Positions 23,250 through 37,300 of a stretch of DNA of 64,000 nt are shown piece by piece. The translations under genes and the position numbers were made by a program. This DNA is from Symbiodinium natans (taxonomy: Eukaryota > Sar > Dinophyceae > Suessiales > Symbiodiniaceae): positions 731,001 to 795,000 of the forward strand of contig CAJNDS010002079.1 in assembly GCA_905221605.1 (NCBI GenBank), read 5' to 3'. How positions within the stretch are numbered: the first letter of the stretch is position 1; every line of letters starts with the position of its first letter. A model generated the notes under the pieces. The model saw nothing but the letters and a program-made list of their open reading frames with translations, was not told the DNA's origin and did no database searches.

Positions 23250-26154
23250 GTTTCGGGTTTAGGGTTTAGGTTTTAGGGTTAGGGTTTAGGGTTTAGGGTT
23301 TAGGGTTTAGGGTTTAGGGTTTAGGGTTTAAGGTTTAGGGTTTAGGGTTTAGGGTTTAGTTTAGGGTTTAGGGTTTGGGGCTTAGAAGGCTTCCTTGCGC
23401 TTTGTCTCGGGGGGGAACGTGCCAAGCTTTCGTCTCTAGAGTCTTCTTCGAAGCACTGGACCCCTGGTAGTCGCACGGCTCACCAGGTGGTGTGTCTACT
23501 ACGTGGAGGTGCATGGTGCTTATCAACCAATTATAGCGGTACTTAGAACTGCATTTACAACCATATTAGGGCACTTAGGGGGCTTATAAGTGGGTTATAA
23601 GTACAGTTATAATTGGTTAACAAGTACCTTGAACCTCCAAGTATAGCATAAGGGTTTAGGCTTATGGGTTCCTTAACCCTGGCAACTTCCATCCTCCACC
23701 ACGACAGAAGCTTCAGGAAAGTGAGCCCACGCTGCTTGCGCGACTTCCGTAATTGTGACCTGCTGGAAGTCGATCCACCCTACGCCCTCTAAGGCTCAAT
23801 CCTTAAATGCCTGCAGCACCAAACGACAAGATCCTTAAAGCTCAAACCCTAAACTAAACCTCTCCCTAAACCCCGAGCCCTGCACTTCCTAAACTCCCGA
23901 AGCCCCAAGAGCTAAACGTCCGAAGCCCGAAGCCTCAAGCTCTCATTGTTCTCATATAGATCATGGATACCTCCTTGCTTTTTGGTAGCACTCAAAGTGC
24001 TTTCCTTTAAAAAGAACCCGACACCCCTACACAACACACCCTCACACCCTGAACAAAAGAAAAGAACGTAGAGGTTTAGGGTTTCAGGATTTGAGGGTTT
24101 AGGGTTTAGGGTTTAGACACCTGGAGATGTACTTGCTCGTTGCGAGCACCAATGTCCAATAGCTACACCTGAAGTGGGTTTTTGGGGGGGGGGGGGGGGT
24201 TTGGAGTTTGGGGTTGGGTTTCCCGCGCCCTAAACCCTAAACCTCAAACCCCAAACCCTAAATCCTAAACCCTAAGCCTTAAACCCTGAATTAAACCCTA
24301 CACCCCAGAAGCCCTTAACCCTAGATTCGAAGCGCACAATCCCTCAACCCTACCAAGCCACAAAACCCGACATCCCTGATCCCTGAACCCTAGAAGCTCC
24401 AAGAACCCTGCAATCCTCAACCCTGAAGGCCTTACGCGTCCTAAAACCCTGCAGGCCCAAGCCCTGGCAACACCAAAATGGGCACAAACACTCTCCTAGC
24501 CCTAAACCCCAAACCCCAAATAAACCCTACACCCAAAAGCCCTAAACCCTAAACCCTAACCCTAAACCCTAAACCCTAAACCCTAAACCCTAAACCCTAA
24601 ACCCTAAACCCTGAACCCTGAACCCTGAACCCTGAACCCTGAACCCTGAACCCTAACCCTAACCCCTGTTGAGCTAAGGTGTGCATCTTCCGCTGCCAGC
24701 AGCGGCCTCCCCGCATTGGCCCTCCTTGGCTGCTTGCCTAGCCATCTTCTTTGGTTTGGGGCTTCTGGCTTGTAGGGCTTAGGGTTTAGGGTTTAGGGTT
24801 GTTTAGGGTTTAAGGGTGTCCTTGGCTGCTTGCCTGGCCATTTTTTTTTGGTTTGGGGCTTCCGGCTTGTGGGGTTTCGGGTTTGGGTCTAGGGTTTAGG
24901 GTTGTTTCGGGTTTAGGGGTGTCTAGTGTTTGGGGGTTGCTTGGTGTTTAGGGTTTGGGTTTGGGTTTAGGGTTGAGGGTTGAGATCCCGAGGTTTCAGG
25001 GTTCCGGGAGTTTGGGAGCTCTTCGGTGGGTGGGTCGGGGTGGCGGGGGGGCTTCGAGAGTTTCAGGCGTACGGCTCAGGGCTTCGGAGGGTCCACCTGG
25101 TACTTTGACTTAGTTACCACTTGTGTGCGTTTCGGGGTTCAGGTATTTCGAGGCGAGCCCCAAAATCCAAATCCCGAAGCCTACACTCGAGCCTCAACCC
25201 CACAGGTAGGTGATTTCGGAGATTTAGGGTATTCAGGGTGTGGGTTTGAGGGTTTTGCAGGCTTAAGGGCTTTAATTTAGGGCTTAGGGTTTAGGGCTTG
25301 AGGGTTTTGCGGCTTCAAGGTTTGAAGGCTCCAAGCGTATGAGGAACATCCCACAGCACTTTTCGGATTCAAGGTTCGGGCGTTCGCCGGATCGTGGGGA
25401 TTGGGGTTTAGGGCTGAAGGGTCAAGGATCTAAACCCTAAAGACCATCCTACACCCCCTGCAAGTCGCTCCTCCACGAGGCCCAAAAATGGCAATGCCCG
25501 GACAGCCAGCGTGGCAGTGCCCCGGCATCCGAACCCTCGAAGCCTCGAACCCTCGAAGCCTCGAACCCTCGAACCCTCGAGCCCTCGAACCCTCGAACTT
25601 CTCGAACCCTCGAACCCTAAACCCTAAACCCGAAACCCTAAACCCTAAACCCTACCAGGATGGGCCATTCGGCCCGAAAATCCCCATAGTCAACCCTCTA
25701 AAGGGCCTTCTTAAGGGGGTATAGGGTAGAATCGTCCATCCTGGCAAACGCTAAACCCCACCTAACCCTCCAAGGGTTCAGGGTTGGTTAGGGTTGCCCT
25801 AAACCTTCAACCCTGAACCCAGGAAGCACCTCTAGAAGGTTTCTTTGTTCATAGGCATGGGATTTGGGGTCTCTTAGAGGGTTCTATGTTATCGGTTCTT
25901 GATGGGTTGAATAATGGGATGTTGTGGTCACAGGGGGTTATGTAGGTTTTATATACACCTATATATAAAGTATATGTATATAGGTTCTTTAGAAAGGTCG
26001 TTGTAAGGTCTTAGATTTATGTTCTGGATAGGTTTTATTCTGGGATGATAGGGTCATAGAGTTAAGTGTATGTAGGGCACAGGGTTTGCAGGGCTTAGGG
26101 TTTGCACGGCTTAGGGTTTGTAGCGTTTCGAGCCTTTAGGGTTGAGCGTATCAG
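23250..26154 (+). other. Repeat-rich stretch with a few coding-like patches
   Basis: Telomere-like arrays (23,263-23,370, 24,537-24,665), a TIR element (23,505-23,638), a GGGCTT/TTTAGGG mixture at 24,760-25,400 and a tandem TCGAACCC-type array (25,528-25,612). Coding-like patches lie near 23,690-23,785 and 25,458-25,520 (SLLHEAQKWQCPDSQRG); neither can be chained in phase. Confidence 0.3.
23505..23638 (+). mobile_element. MITE-like element, family C
   Basis: Inverted ends GGAGGTGCATGGTGCTTATC and its imperfect complement (TACCTTGAACCTCC), with inner CAACCAATTATA / TATAATTGGTTA. A related copy lies at 30,086-30,192. Confidence 0.8.
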
Positions 26155-26250
26155 CCCTACATCCCCAACTGTCCTGATCCCAAGTTCCCCTTCCCTTCCG
26201 AAGGGCATGTGGGAGTGTTTCTCAACAGCACAGCCAGGGGTGCTTTCCGT
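26155..26250 (+). CDS. Probable exon, N-terminal part of the GH13 gene
   Basis: Exactly 32 open codons lie between a cag acceptor and a GT donor. The reading contains PNCPDPKFPFPSEGHVGVF and LNSTARGAF, protein-like with an N-glycosylation sequon (NST). Phase 0 at both ends joins the next candidate at 26,475. Assignment to the GH13 protein rests on strand, proximity and phase only. Confidence 0.5.
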
Positions 26251-26474
26251 GTTTGTTTGGTGTTGAGGGTTGAGTGTCTAGGGCTTGAGAGAGTTGGGAA
26301 GTAAGGTTTGCTTAGGGCTGCTTTGGTTTTAGGGCTTAGGGCTTGACAGCCAAGGGTTGCTTTGTGTTCTTTTGCGGGTTAGGGTGCAATTTTGGGGTTC
26401 GGGGGTTTTGAGGGTTGGGGAGGGTTTCATGGGTTTGGGGCTTTGGAGGTTTTAGGGCCCATCCTCTTCCCCAG

Positions 26475-26543
26475 AGCGAGCAAGCCGAGATGTGCAAGCG
26501 TGCACCGGGCGAGGTTCTTTCTGTACAGCAGCTTGGCAAACAG
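26475..26543 (+). CDS. Probable exon, N-terminal part of the GH13 gene
   Basis: Twenty-three open codons (SEQAEMCKRAPGEVLS...) between a cag acceptor and a GC donor. It is phase 0 on both sides, compatible with the exons at 26,155 and 28,269. Exons between 26.5 and 28.3 kb may have been missed. Confidence 0.45.
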
Positions 26544-26872
26544 GCTCAGGGTTTAGGGCTTAGAATGCTTTAGGGTTTGGGCTTCAACGTGTTTACATAG
26601 GTAGGGGGTATAAAGGTGAGAATAGTGGTTATTCTGCAGGCTGCAGGGTTCAGTGGTTTGATTTCTGGGTTTGAAGATCCCCTTTGCTTCGCTTGCGTTT
26701 TCCTTCAAGCGAGGACTAGCTTGTCCAACCCGACTCCCAATGCTCCTCCTTCAGGGGCCTTGCAGGGCCTTGGTTCGTATTTTCCCGGATTGGTTTTGAA
26801 ATAAGGGTGAATCCTACAGAAGGAACTCTAAATTCCCACCTTCCTGGTTTGGAATGAACTACTGTATGGGCC

Positions 26873-26984
26873 CATGTGCGGGTACCCTAAATGCAAGGCT
26901 CCGTATGAGGATTCACCAGGGCCCATAAGAACTGATTCAGTCACCCCTATCTACGGGGTACCCGTTCAAGGGCCCATACTAAGA
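26873..26984 (+). mobile_element. TIR element (GTATGGGCCC ends)
   Basis: GTATGGGCCCATGTGCGGGT at the left pairs with ACCCGTTCAAGGGCCCATAC at the right. It is followed by AGACCATGAAACTACCC, resembling the family D end. Confidence 0.7.
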
Positions 26985-28268
26985 GACCATGAAACTACCC
27001 TAAGACTCTAACGTCCGGTTGTCATGCCCAGCACACTACTACAGATGGAACTCAAGGAAGCGTGTCGGCTCAAGCGCTAGACCCTAAACCCTAAACTCTG
27101 AGCCCTAAGCCCTCATTTTGATACGGGGCTTGGGTTCGGGTTTAGGGTTGAATTATAAGGTTGTGGGGTTTAAGGGATGAAGTTTTCGGAGATTAGGGTT
27201 TAAGGTTCCGGTTTTACGGTTTGGGGCACGTGCAGTTGCAGACCTCCCTGGATGTCCTAAGGGCCTAAACTCCACCTAAGGCCTAATCACATTATGGACA
27301 CGGACGTTTGCCGCACCCCTCACAGAGGCCAATGCAACTTGGCTGGTTTTGAAGCAGAAAACCCGAAAGCACCTATATACAGCCTCTTTCCAACTCTCTA
27401 AACCCCAAGGTTTAGGAAACCCTATACCCCCCCGCTCCCCCTCCCCCAGAAGCCTAAACGTGGCCAGAACTCTTGTAGAGGCTTTCTATGCCCCTGACAG
27501 AAGTGCCCAACCACCGACACGAGATCTCCCGAAATGGCACTGAGAAGCCAGAGTTTTGGGTTTGGGTCTGCTGGGCTCAGGCTTTAGGGTTAGTCTTTAG
27601 GGCTTCAGGGGGGGGGGGGGGTTAGGGTTGCTAGACCCCAGGCCATGAACCATACTCAAGCTCAAAGCACATCGAGCACTGAAGCGCTGGCCTGGGGTTT
27701 GGGTTCGTGTAGGATATGTATTTGGCCTTGTGGGTCTTCGTTAGAGTGCATACATTGGGTGTTGCATACCAAAAGCGGACCATATCTTTTCGGTCAACAC
27801 TGCACGTCCTAGCATTGATACTACAGTTCAGACTTGTTGTTGTGTTTGTGATGGGGGAAGGGGGGGGGGGGGAATGCTGAAGCTCGAGATTTTCGGGTTT
27901 ACCAGAGGCTTCGGGCAGTGAGAGTTTATCGCCCGAAACCCAGAACATGCGGTTAAGTGGGGCATCGTACTATATTGCTGCTAACATCCGAAGAGGGCCT
28001 TTAGGGTTTAAGGGTGTAAGGGTTTAGGGTTTAGGGTTTAGGGTTTTGTGTGTGTAGGCCGTGAAACTCAAGAAGCCGGGCTCCTTAATGGGGAGGTGAG
28101 ACTTCCTTGGCCCTCTAGTCTGCACACGCCCCAACAGACCTTGGGAAATGAAGCCCTCTACCCTATAACCCAAGCGACCCTCAACCCAGAACCCTCAACC
28201 CCAAACCTTAAACCCTAAACCCCATGCAACCCTGAACTCTAAACTCCAAGATCCTAAAACCCCCCCAG

Positions 28269-28325
28269 AACTTTGAAAGTGTCTCCCGATCTGAGGCGAG
28301 GTGGAACGTCAACTTAGAGGACCTC
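28269..28325 (+). CDS. GH13 gene exon 1 of the resolved chain
   Basis: Nineteen codons, [19 protein letters not shown], between a cag acceptor and a GA donor (phase 0). The next exon reads ERHAPENYR, and [16 protein letters not shown] resembles the stretch preceding the NHTY motif in glucan-synthase amylase domains. Confidence 0.6.
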
Positions 28326-31300
28326 GAGGGTATTTGGGTTTAGGGTTTGGGGTTTAGGGCTTTAGGGCTTTAGGGCTTTAGGGCTTTAGGGCTTTGGGGC
28401 TTTAGGGCTTTAAGGTTTGGAGTTTGGGGTTTGGGGCTTGGGGTTCCGGTTTGGGGTTTGGGGTTTGGGGTTTAGGGTTCATTATTTGTGTGTTGTTTGC
28501 TGTCCGTGTTTCGGCTTAGGGCTTCGAGTCGTAATTTAGGGTGTTAGTTGGGATGTTCCCCCATTATACTAACCGTCCTCCAAGGTGTGAGCTTCTCCAA
28601 GTCCTCTACACCCTAAACCCTACACCCTAAACCCTAAACCCTAAACCCTAAACCCTAAACCCCAAACCCTAAACCCTAACCACCCTTAGAACCCGAAATC
28701 TTCAGCGTCTAGGGTCTAGGGTCTAGGGTTTAGGGTTTATAAGGGTCTAGTGTTACGTGGTACGGTCCAGCACTTGAGCGGTCTGGAAGGACTCCTTTCT
28801 GGAAGATTCCAGTTTTTTCTAAAAGTGGGCAGTAGGAGCCTAGGTAGGCCCTTGGGATATTTTGCATTTTCCCGTCTTGGGTAGAAGAGGCTCATGTTCA
28901 AAACTCTAAACCCTAAGCCCAAAAACCTCTTCGGGTTTTGAGAGGATCATACTCAGCAACATTCAGGCCCCTAAATTCGGGTTTACCCTAAACCCTAAAC
29001 CCTAGACCCTAAACCCTATAAACCCTAAAGATTTTTTTAAGGGCACTGTATGGAGTAGGTTTGCCGCCCCCTTTCATGCTCCCTTCAGGAGCGCCATGCG
29101 CCGGAGAACTATCGAGGCTTGTGGGCGTTTTGGGGTTCAGAGTTTAGGGTTTACGGTTTTACGGGGTCCTATAACCCTACCAGCCCTATGACCCTTAGAA
29201 CTCCTTAAAGCCCGAAAACGATCTAACACCTTTGAAACTCCTAATGCCCTCTAAAAGGGTGTGAGCTTCCATGGCTGCTTGGGGTGATGCAGCACTGTAG
29301 CAAGCAAGCCTTAAATCGTAGAACCCTGAAAACCCTGCATTTTTAAACTTTTCAAACCCTAAACTCGAAACCCTAAATCCTAAACCCTGAACCTTGTAAC
29401 CTTAAAACTCTCCGACTTGCACCCGTGCTCAATGGAGGCGAGTGGAGAAATCACACTTACTTCCCATCCCCCGGCGACTGGCGCTCCCTATCCATCTATC
29501 AGCCGCTTGGCGCGCCACTTGGGGATTCCTAGGCTCAGGGTTTAGGGTTTAGGGTTTAGGGGTTTAGGGGTTTAGGGGTTTAGGGTTCAGGGTTTATATC
29601 CATCTATCAGCCGCTTGGCGCGCCACTTCGGGATTCCGAGGCTTCCGGCATGTCCAGGAATTAGGGGTTTGGGTATGGGGTTTAGGGATTTAGGGTTTAG
29701 GGGTTTAGGGTTCAGGGTTGATTGTGTAGGGTTTATAGGGTTTAGGGTTTGGGGTTTAGGGTGTGGGGTTTAATGAGAGTGTGGGGTTTAGGGGTTAGGG
29801 CTTCTTCCGAAAGCCTCAGAGCCAGTTTTTTTTTTTACGGAGGGCGGGGGAGGGGGGGGGGCGGGACTTAGGGTTTAGGGGGGGGCGGGGGGTTGTCAGA
29901 GTTTGGGTTTTGGGGTTTGCGCTTCTTTGTTCGGATGAGATCCCGAACTCCAAACCTTACTGGACCCTAAACCACAAACCCTCAATTTGTCGGAGGGATC
30001 TCTGTTCTGGATCTTCCCAGGGTTTGCGACTGTGCCACTAAAGAAATCCCTGCCATCAGGTGGCCAAGATCTAGGGATCTGGATCGAGGTTGTTTGGCAT
30101 TATAACCGTATTTATAACCCACAAATAAGGGGCTGGTCATAATTTGGGTTATACGTGCAGCTACAATTGGTTAATAAGTGCCATGAACCTTCAAGTATAG
30201 GTTTGGTAGGTAGGGTAGCAGGGTTAGGGCTCGGGAGTTATTAGGTGCTTAGGGCTTCGAGGCGTTCAACTTCACATGGCCCAGGCTGATTACAGATCGG
30301 TTCGCCGATGGCGACCCGCGCAACAACGACCTTTACCAAGAAGGTGCCTAAACCCTAAACCCTAAACCCTAAACCCTAAACCCTAAACCCTAAACCCTAA
30401 ACCCCAAGCCCTAAGCCCTAAGCCCTAAACCCTAAACCCGCGGGGTTAAAGGAGACCCTTTTTGGGACCCCTGGGGCCTACAAAGGGTCGGTGTTATCTG
30501 AGGGAGCATGTTTAATTTCCTTTTATACGTGCTATGTCGGGTACTAAACGTTGCCTAACCCTAAACCCTAAACCTATTTTAATATGGTTGCTGGGCTATA
30601 CCAAGGAGACTTGGAGTTTGGGGGTTTCGGGCGTGGGGGCTCTTTCAGGCCATCAGACCTCTCGTTGGGTCCCGATGCTTACATTCTAGGCGGTACAGCG
30701 GTTCAGGGCTGACGGTTTAGAGGGTTTAGGGTTTAGGGTTTAGAGGGTTTAGGGTTTGGGGTTTAGGGTTGAGAGTTTAAGGTTTCGGGTTTAGGGTTTA
30801 GGGTTTGGGGCTAAGCCCCTCCCTGGCAGGCTTCGACGTTCGAGACATGACGCAGCTTGGCTGCATGCAGAAAATGTGTAATTACAGGCTCGACCACCAG
30901 CCACCTTTTCAAAAAAGTATCGAGAATGTAGAATAACTCCAGCAGGTTCCCTAAACCCTAAACCCTAAACCCTAAACCCTAAACCCTAAACCCTAAACCC
31001 TAAACCCTGAACCCTGAACCCTGTCAGGGCTGGGGCTCAGGATTCGGGCATTTGCCAGGTTTAGGATGCAAAGACCCTGCGGAACAGTCTCCTGAGGAAC
31101 TGCGAAGGGACCCTCAAGGTCGCGTTTAGGGTTTTTAGGGTTTAGGGTTTAGGGTTTAGGGTTTAGGGTTAGGGTTTAGGGTTTAGGGTTCGGGGTTTGA
31201 GGGCTTAGGGTTGAATTAGGGTTTAGGGTCTAGGGTTTAGGGTTTAAGGTTTAGGGGGCTTGGGTAATTAGGGCTCAGGGTTTAGGGTTTAGGGTTTAGG

Positions 31301-34300
31301 GGGGTGAAAATAACCCAAGTTGGGGGGCTACGTGCCGGAAAGCGTGAAGCCAAGGTACAGGCACGGCGGAGACTTCTTGGGCCTGTGGCTGGCCTCTCTT
31401 ACACCTTTTTGCTGCGTAGGGTCCCGGGATATTGATTATCTACTGGTTCAGTAGGGTTGGGGATTATAGGATTATAGGATCATGAGGTTATACGGTATTT
31501 AGGATGTAGGATTAAGGTTTAGTTATGAGGTCATAGTTAGGATTGCTGGTGAGCGCGGCTTTAAGGCGTCAACCCAGTTCCCTCCGACTATGCTCGGTAC
31601 TTTCCAATATTCATATGAATATAGGGAGTCATGTCTCACTATGTGTAGGGTTTCGGGCATCAGGTGTGGGGCTGTTTACAGTTGAGGCCTTTTGCAGGGT
31701 GTGGAGCTGTGTGTACTTTGTAGTTACCTTGTAATTAGTTGGGGCGTGGTATTCCGGTTCAGGGACATGGATTTGGGGTTTTTCTGTTGTGTCGTGGAGC
31801 CCCTAAACCTTAAACTAGTGGCTAAAGCCTAAGCTGTAAACCCTAAACCCTCAACCCTAACCCCCGCCTAGGCTTTGGACTCGTGAGCGTTTTTGTTCCA
31901 GGGGCTGGGAATCGAACTTGCACAGTGACGGAGCTTGAGGCATTCAGGTTCTGCAGTGCGCGGGAGCGACCAGGTCCACAGAGCATGAACCCCTACAAAA
32001 GCTCAAACCTTGCAACCCTACACTGAGCTGCATCCAAAGACAGCAAACCCTAAACCCTAAACCCTAAACCTTATAAACTCTAAACCCTAAACCCTTAACC
32101 CCAAACCCTCATTCCAAACCCTAAACTCAAACTTCGTTTTTTGGCAGGACGCAGCGAGTTGCTGCGCCATCAGGACGCTCAAGTCGTTTCAAATCCTCCC
32201 TCCAGACTTTGGTAGGATCCAAAGAGTAGATGAGTGCCGTGGGTTGAGGGTTTAGGGTTTAGGATAAAACCCAGTTAAGCAGATGCCACCTTCTTGTGTG
32301 ATTTAACAGTCCTCCACACTTAAAAAAGCCCTTTGTAACCTGAACCTCGAAGCGCAACAGTGACAGACCTTGACCAAGGACACAGAAGCTGCCCTACATC
32401 AAGGGCTTGGGCTGCCAAGCGATTTGGATCTCGCCCATCTTCCAGCGCCTTCGTCTCCCAGACAGGTTCAGGGTTGAGGGTTTGGAGTTTAAATAGGGTT
32501 TCCAAGGGTTTAAAGGGTTTCAGTGCTTCAGGGCTTATGGGTCTTGAAGGTTCAGGAAGTACAGACTGCAGATAAGCTTTGCCACCCCTAAACCCTAAAC
32601 CCTAGACCCTAGACCCTAAGCCCTAAGCCCTAAGCCCTAAACCCCTCTGAACCCCACAGGAATGGTTTCAACTCGTACCACCAGTACTCGCAGACCGACT
32701 TCACGCTGCTCGATCGGAGCCTCGGCGCATACCCCCAGACTCCGGAGCCTTATAGGGTTTAGGGTTTAGGGTTCTAGAGCCTTACACCCCAAACCCTATA
32801 ATAAACCCAAAGCCCAAACCCTAAGCCTAAATCCTTAAGCCCTACACCCCCAAACCCAAACCCTAAAACCCCAAGCGGTTCAGCTTCTTTGTTTTTGTTT
32901 CATCATCTCGGGTATCTGTACCCTTCTTTCATGCCGGATCCCGCAGACCTGTAAACCCAAAGGAGCCCTAAACCTAAGAATTCCAAGGACACAACTCAAA
33001 TCCAAACGCGAAAACCACGGGACCCCAAAATCAAACGCTAAAGCCTTAAAGCCCAAATTTCTCAACGGCCTAAAAGTTGAAAGCGAAGCTCTGAATGCTG
33101 AAGCCCTAGGTCCGATGACCTAAAGCCCAAAACCCCTGAAGCTTCCAACCTATTTGTAGGCTTCAGGGTTCAAGGACTTTAGGGGTGAAACCTAAGATCT
33201 ACACCCTAAGTACACCGCAAGAACTACATCCCCAAGCCCCACAAACCCTAAACCCTAAACCCCAAACCCCTAAACCCTAAACCCCAAGCGTCTCAGGCGC
33301 CTGGGAACTCTGGAGGAGCTACGACAGCTGGCAGACGAAGCGCACCGGCTGGGCATGTACGTGTCCCGGCCAAGCAACCCTGAATCATGGAGTTTTTGGG
33401 GGTTTAGGGTTTAGGGTTTAGGGTTTAGGGTTTAGGGTTTAGGGTTTAGGGTTTGGGGCTTAGGGGTAGCTCTAATCCCTCAGCGTACTGTTGGAGGCTT
33501 CGACGTCTCATCGCGACTTTACAAGGGGCTCAAGGTCAGGGTGCCTTTGTAGTTCGCTACGTTTAATTAGAGTCCCTTTTGGGGTCCTATATATAGTACG
33601 GTACCAAAGAAAGCATATCGTACGACAGCCTCAAAAGCAGATTCCCAAAAGGGACCCTAATTTTGGAGAGCTGCCCACATCTAGACCAGAATCAGTGTCA
33701 AGGGTGCAGGGCTTAGGATTTAGGCGTTGGCGGTTTTAGGGTTTAGGGTTTGGGCCCTGTGCTATCCCAAACCAAGCTCCCGAAACAGCTCAAGAGCTGA
33801 CGTGGTGGATCTGCTTACTAGACCCTTCCAGAAACCTACTGATTCTGACGAAGGCACTAGGGATGTTGAGGGAGAAGGTACCGATTTAACCCTAAACCTT
33901 AAACCCCAAACCCAAAACCCTAAACCCTAAACCCTAAAACTTAAACCCCAAACCCTAAACCCTAACGAAGCCGCGGGGCCTAATTAATTCTTCAAACCAA
34001 GAAGATACACGGATCGTACCATCAGAGCAACCTCTGGATGACAACTATGATGGAGATCAATTTAGGGTTTAGGGTTTAGGGTTTAGGGCTTAGGGCTTCG
34101 GGCTCCGGGTTCTAAATTCTACTTCCTAGCTCTACTCGCACTGCCAGCCCAGGTGATAGTGGACGTGGTGATGAACCACATGGGTGGCTGGCCTGTTGTT
34201 GTTTTGGCTTTGGGGTGGAGTGTTGGGTTTCAGGGTGCAGCGGTGCGGGTGCTTGTGTTGGGGCGTAACTTGCGGAATTTCATCATACCACAGCTCTGCC

Positions 34301-37300
34301 TGACATGAGTACCTTGACCTCCCAACCCCCTCCAGGGCCACAAGGCCAAAACCCTAGACTCTGAATATCAAAGTTTTCCCCAACAGGCCCAAGCTGCCCT
34401 TCAGCCCCTTAACCCGAATTCGCTCCGAGCCCTTCTAAACCCTAAACCCTAAACCCTCCACCCTGAAACCGAAAACCCTAAACCCTCAACCCTGAAACCC
34501 GAAACCCTAAACCGTAAACCCTACGAACTACGCCTAAGAAAGAAGCCAAGGCAACGAGTTCTTCTTTGAGGGCCATCAAGGTGGCCAGGCCCCCTTTCGC
34601 CTCCACGAGGACCATCTGCAAAGGCTAATGGGGCTTCGGTGCTTACGGCTTGAGGGTGTTTAGGGTTTAGGGGTTAGGGCACATGGTTTAGGTTTGAGGG
34701 TTTAGGGTTTAGGGATTAGGGCTATATGGTTTAGGCTTTAGGGGTTTCGCGGCTTAGGGCTTTATGGTTTAGGGGTCTAGGGCTCTAGTGTTTAAAAATG
34801 CCCAAGTGTAGACTTTGAGGGCCCAATCCTTTAAAACACACATGTACTGTTCACTTTGGAGAGCCCCCCCCCCCCCCCCCTAAAAAGCGCAAAAGATGGG
34901 TTCTTAAGCAAATCCTAAGCCGGTTTATGGTGCATACCGTAACGGGGATTCCACTAGCTTTGGGGTATATATGCCCGCAATTGTAGGGTTCGTGTGGTCC
35001 CCCAGGCATGGCTATGTGTCACGGTACCCAGAAGGACTTCCCAAAGGCGCTGTTGCTTTCAACTTTCTTCAGACACCAGAGCCTGCTACATTGCAAGAGA
35101 AACTTGCTACCTGACCCAAGACCCTGAACCCTAAACCCTAAACCCTAAACCCTAAACCCAAAACCCAAAGCCCTATCCAGCTCGCTCAGCAGGCCATGCC
35201 CCTAAACCTTCGTAGCCCAGTGGTGCCCTTTCCCTTTTTTTGGTTCAAGGTTCCCTTAGCACCCAGCCCAGAAAGGGTGCCCTTATCATCATACGGGGTT
35301 CCTGGTCTACCAAGAAATAGATCGATGCCCAGACCCTTCCTAGACTACTAAGCCCCTAAAACCCCAAAAAAAACCCAAAAAAAACAGACCCCGAAGCCGG
35401 CAAATCCCTACGGCCCAACCCCCGAACCCTAAACCATGTAGCCTAAAACCCTAAAACCCTAAACCGTATAAATAAATATATAAATATATATATATATATA
35501 CCGAACCCTAAACCCTACACCATATCGCCCTAAGCCCGATACCAGGCCTTTCAGGCCTTTAGGGCCCCGCCTGACCTGCGCAGGAGGGTGGCCGCGAGTA
35601 TCATTTGAGGCCTAGGAGGCTGGGCTTTGCAATCTGACTAGGTTTAGGGTTTAGGATTTAGGGTTAGGGTATGCCACTAACACCCCTCAACCCCCACCCG
35701 AAGGCCCGAAATGCCCTAAACCCTGGACTTAATTCAACCCGAAGCCCTCAGCCCAACCACCCAACACCTGAACCGTCAACATTCAAACCCGAAAGTCTCA
35801 ACCCCAAGGCCCCTCGACGCCGACGAGCTTGAGGGTTCGGGTTTTGGGTAATGTCCCCCCAAAACCCTAAACCCTATAAGCCGCAATAAGCCCTACTAAG
35901 CCCCTCAACCTTCAACCCTCAACCCTCAACCCTACACCCTAAACCCTCTTAACTCGAGTAAGCCTCCTGTGCTTGAGGTCTGAAGGAACGCCGCATTCTT
36001 GGGTTTAGGGTTTGAGGTTAGGGCTTTGGGCTTTGGGCTTTGGGCTTTGGGCTTTGGGCTTTGGGCTTTAGGCTTTTGGCTTTTGGCTTTTGGGTTTAGG
36101 CTTTAGGCTTTAGGCTTTTTAGGGTTAGGGTTTAGGGTTTAGGGTTCCAAAAGGGACTTCGAATGTTGAGGCAGCTCTCCTCCCTGAACTCCTCATGCCT
36201 TACACGCGCTTCAAGCACTGAGGACTCGATCCCACCCCTCAACTCTAAGCCCCAAACCCCAAACCCCATACCCCAAACCCCAAACCCTAAACCGTAAACC
36301 CTAAACCCCAAACCCTAAACCCTAACCCTAAACCCTAAACCCTAAACCCTAAACCCTTCACCCTAGCATGTCGGAGCGATCGCCGCCCCTTTATGACGCA
36401 TTGGAGGTCCAACTCGGATCTCCACTGGACGCCTGCGGGGCGCCAGCCGCCTCTGGACTGAATGGTTGTCTTTGTTGATGAAATCTAGCAAGAAGAGAAA
36501 ATGAATAGGTAGACATACATACATATATATATATACACACACTCACACCTTATATATATATATATATATCTACATACATATATATATATATATATATTCA
36601 TAATCTTATGAGTTTCCGCGTGAGTTTCCACATATTTTGTGTTGGTGGGGAGGGCCGGGGCGGGCGGATGACTGCGTGTCTCTTCAGCGGCGGGGTCTCC
36701 AGGAATTTAGGGGTTTCGGGGTTTCTAGGGGTTTAGGGACTTTGGGATTTCGGGCTTCGGGTAAAGCTTCTAGGGGATTCAGGGTTATGGCTGTAGGTGG
36801 GCAGTTCCTAGGATGGGTGTCCAGGGTACCTTTATGCAACGAGCTGCCTGGTGTGCTGACCACAGTCAGAACACAGAACCCAAAACACAGCGTCAACAGA
36901 CGCCCACCCTAAACCCTAAAACCCTAAAACCTGAACCCTGAACCCTAAACCCCAAACCCTGACCCCTGAACCCTAACCCCTAAACCCACAACCCCTACGC
37001 CCCAAGTCTCAAAGCCCATCCTAAACCTTAGAACCAGTAGGATTGAGGTGCCGCTTGGAGGTTGAGGGGCTCAAGCGTGTTTACTGAGGGTTGAGGGCAA
37101 AGGGGTTCGGTTAGGGGATGGGATTAGTGTAGGGTTTAGGTTTGTTGGGGGGGGTGTGGTGGATTCTTTTTTTGTTTGGCCAAAACCAGAACACCCGACA
37201 CCCTGAACCCTAACTCCTCATCTTCTTGGCTGTAGACCTCGGGGAATTTGGGGTTACAGGGCTCAGGGTTTGGGGTTTAGGGTAGGGTTTAGGAATTCAG

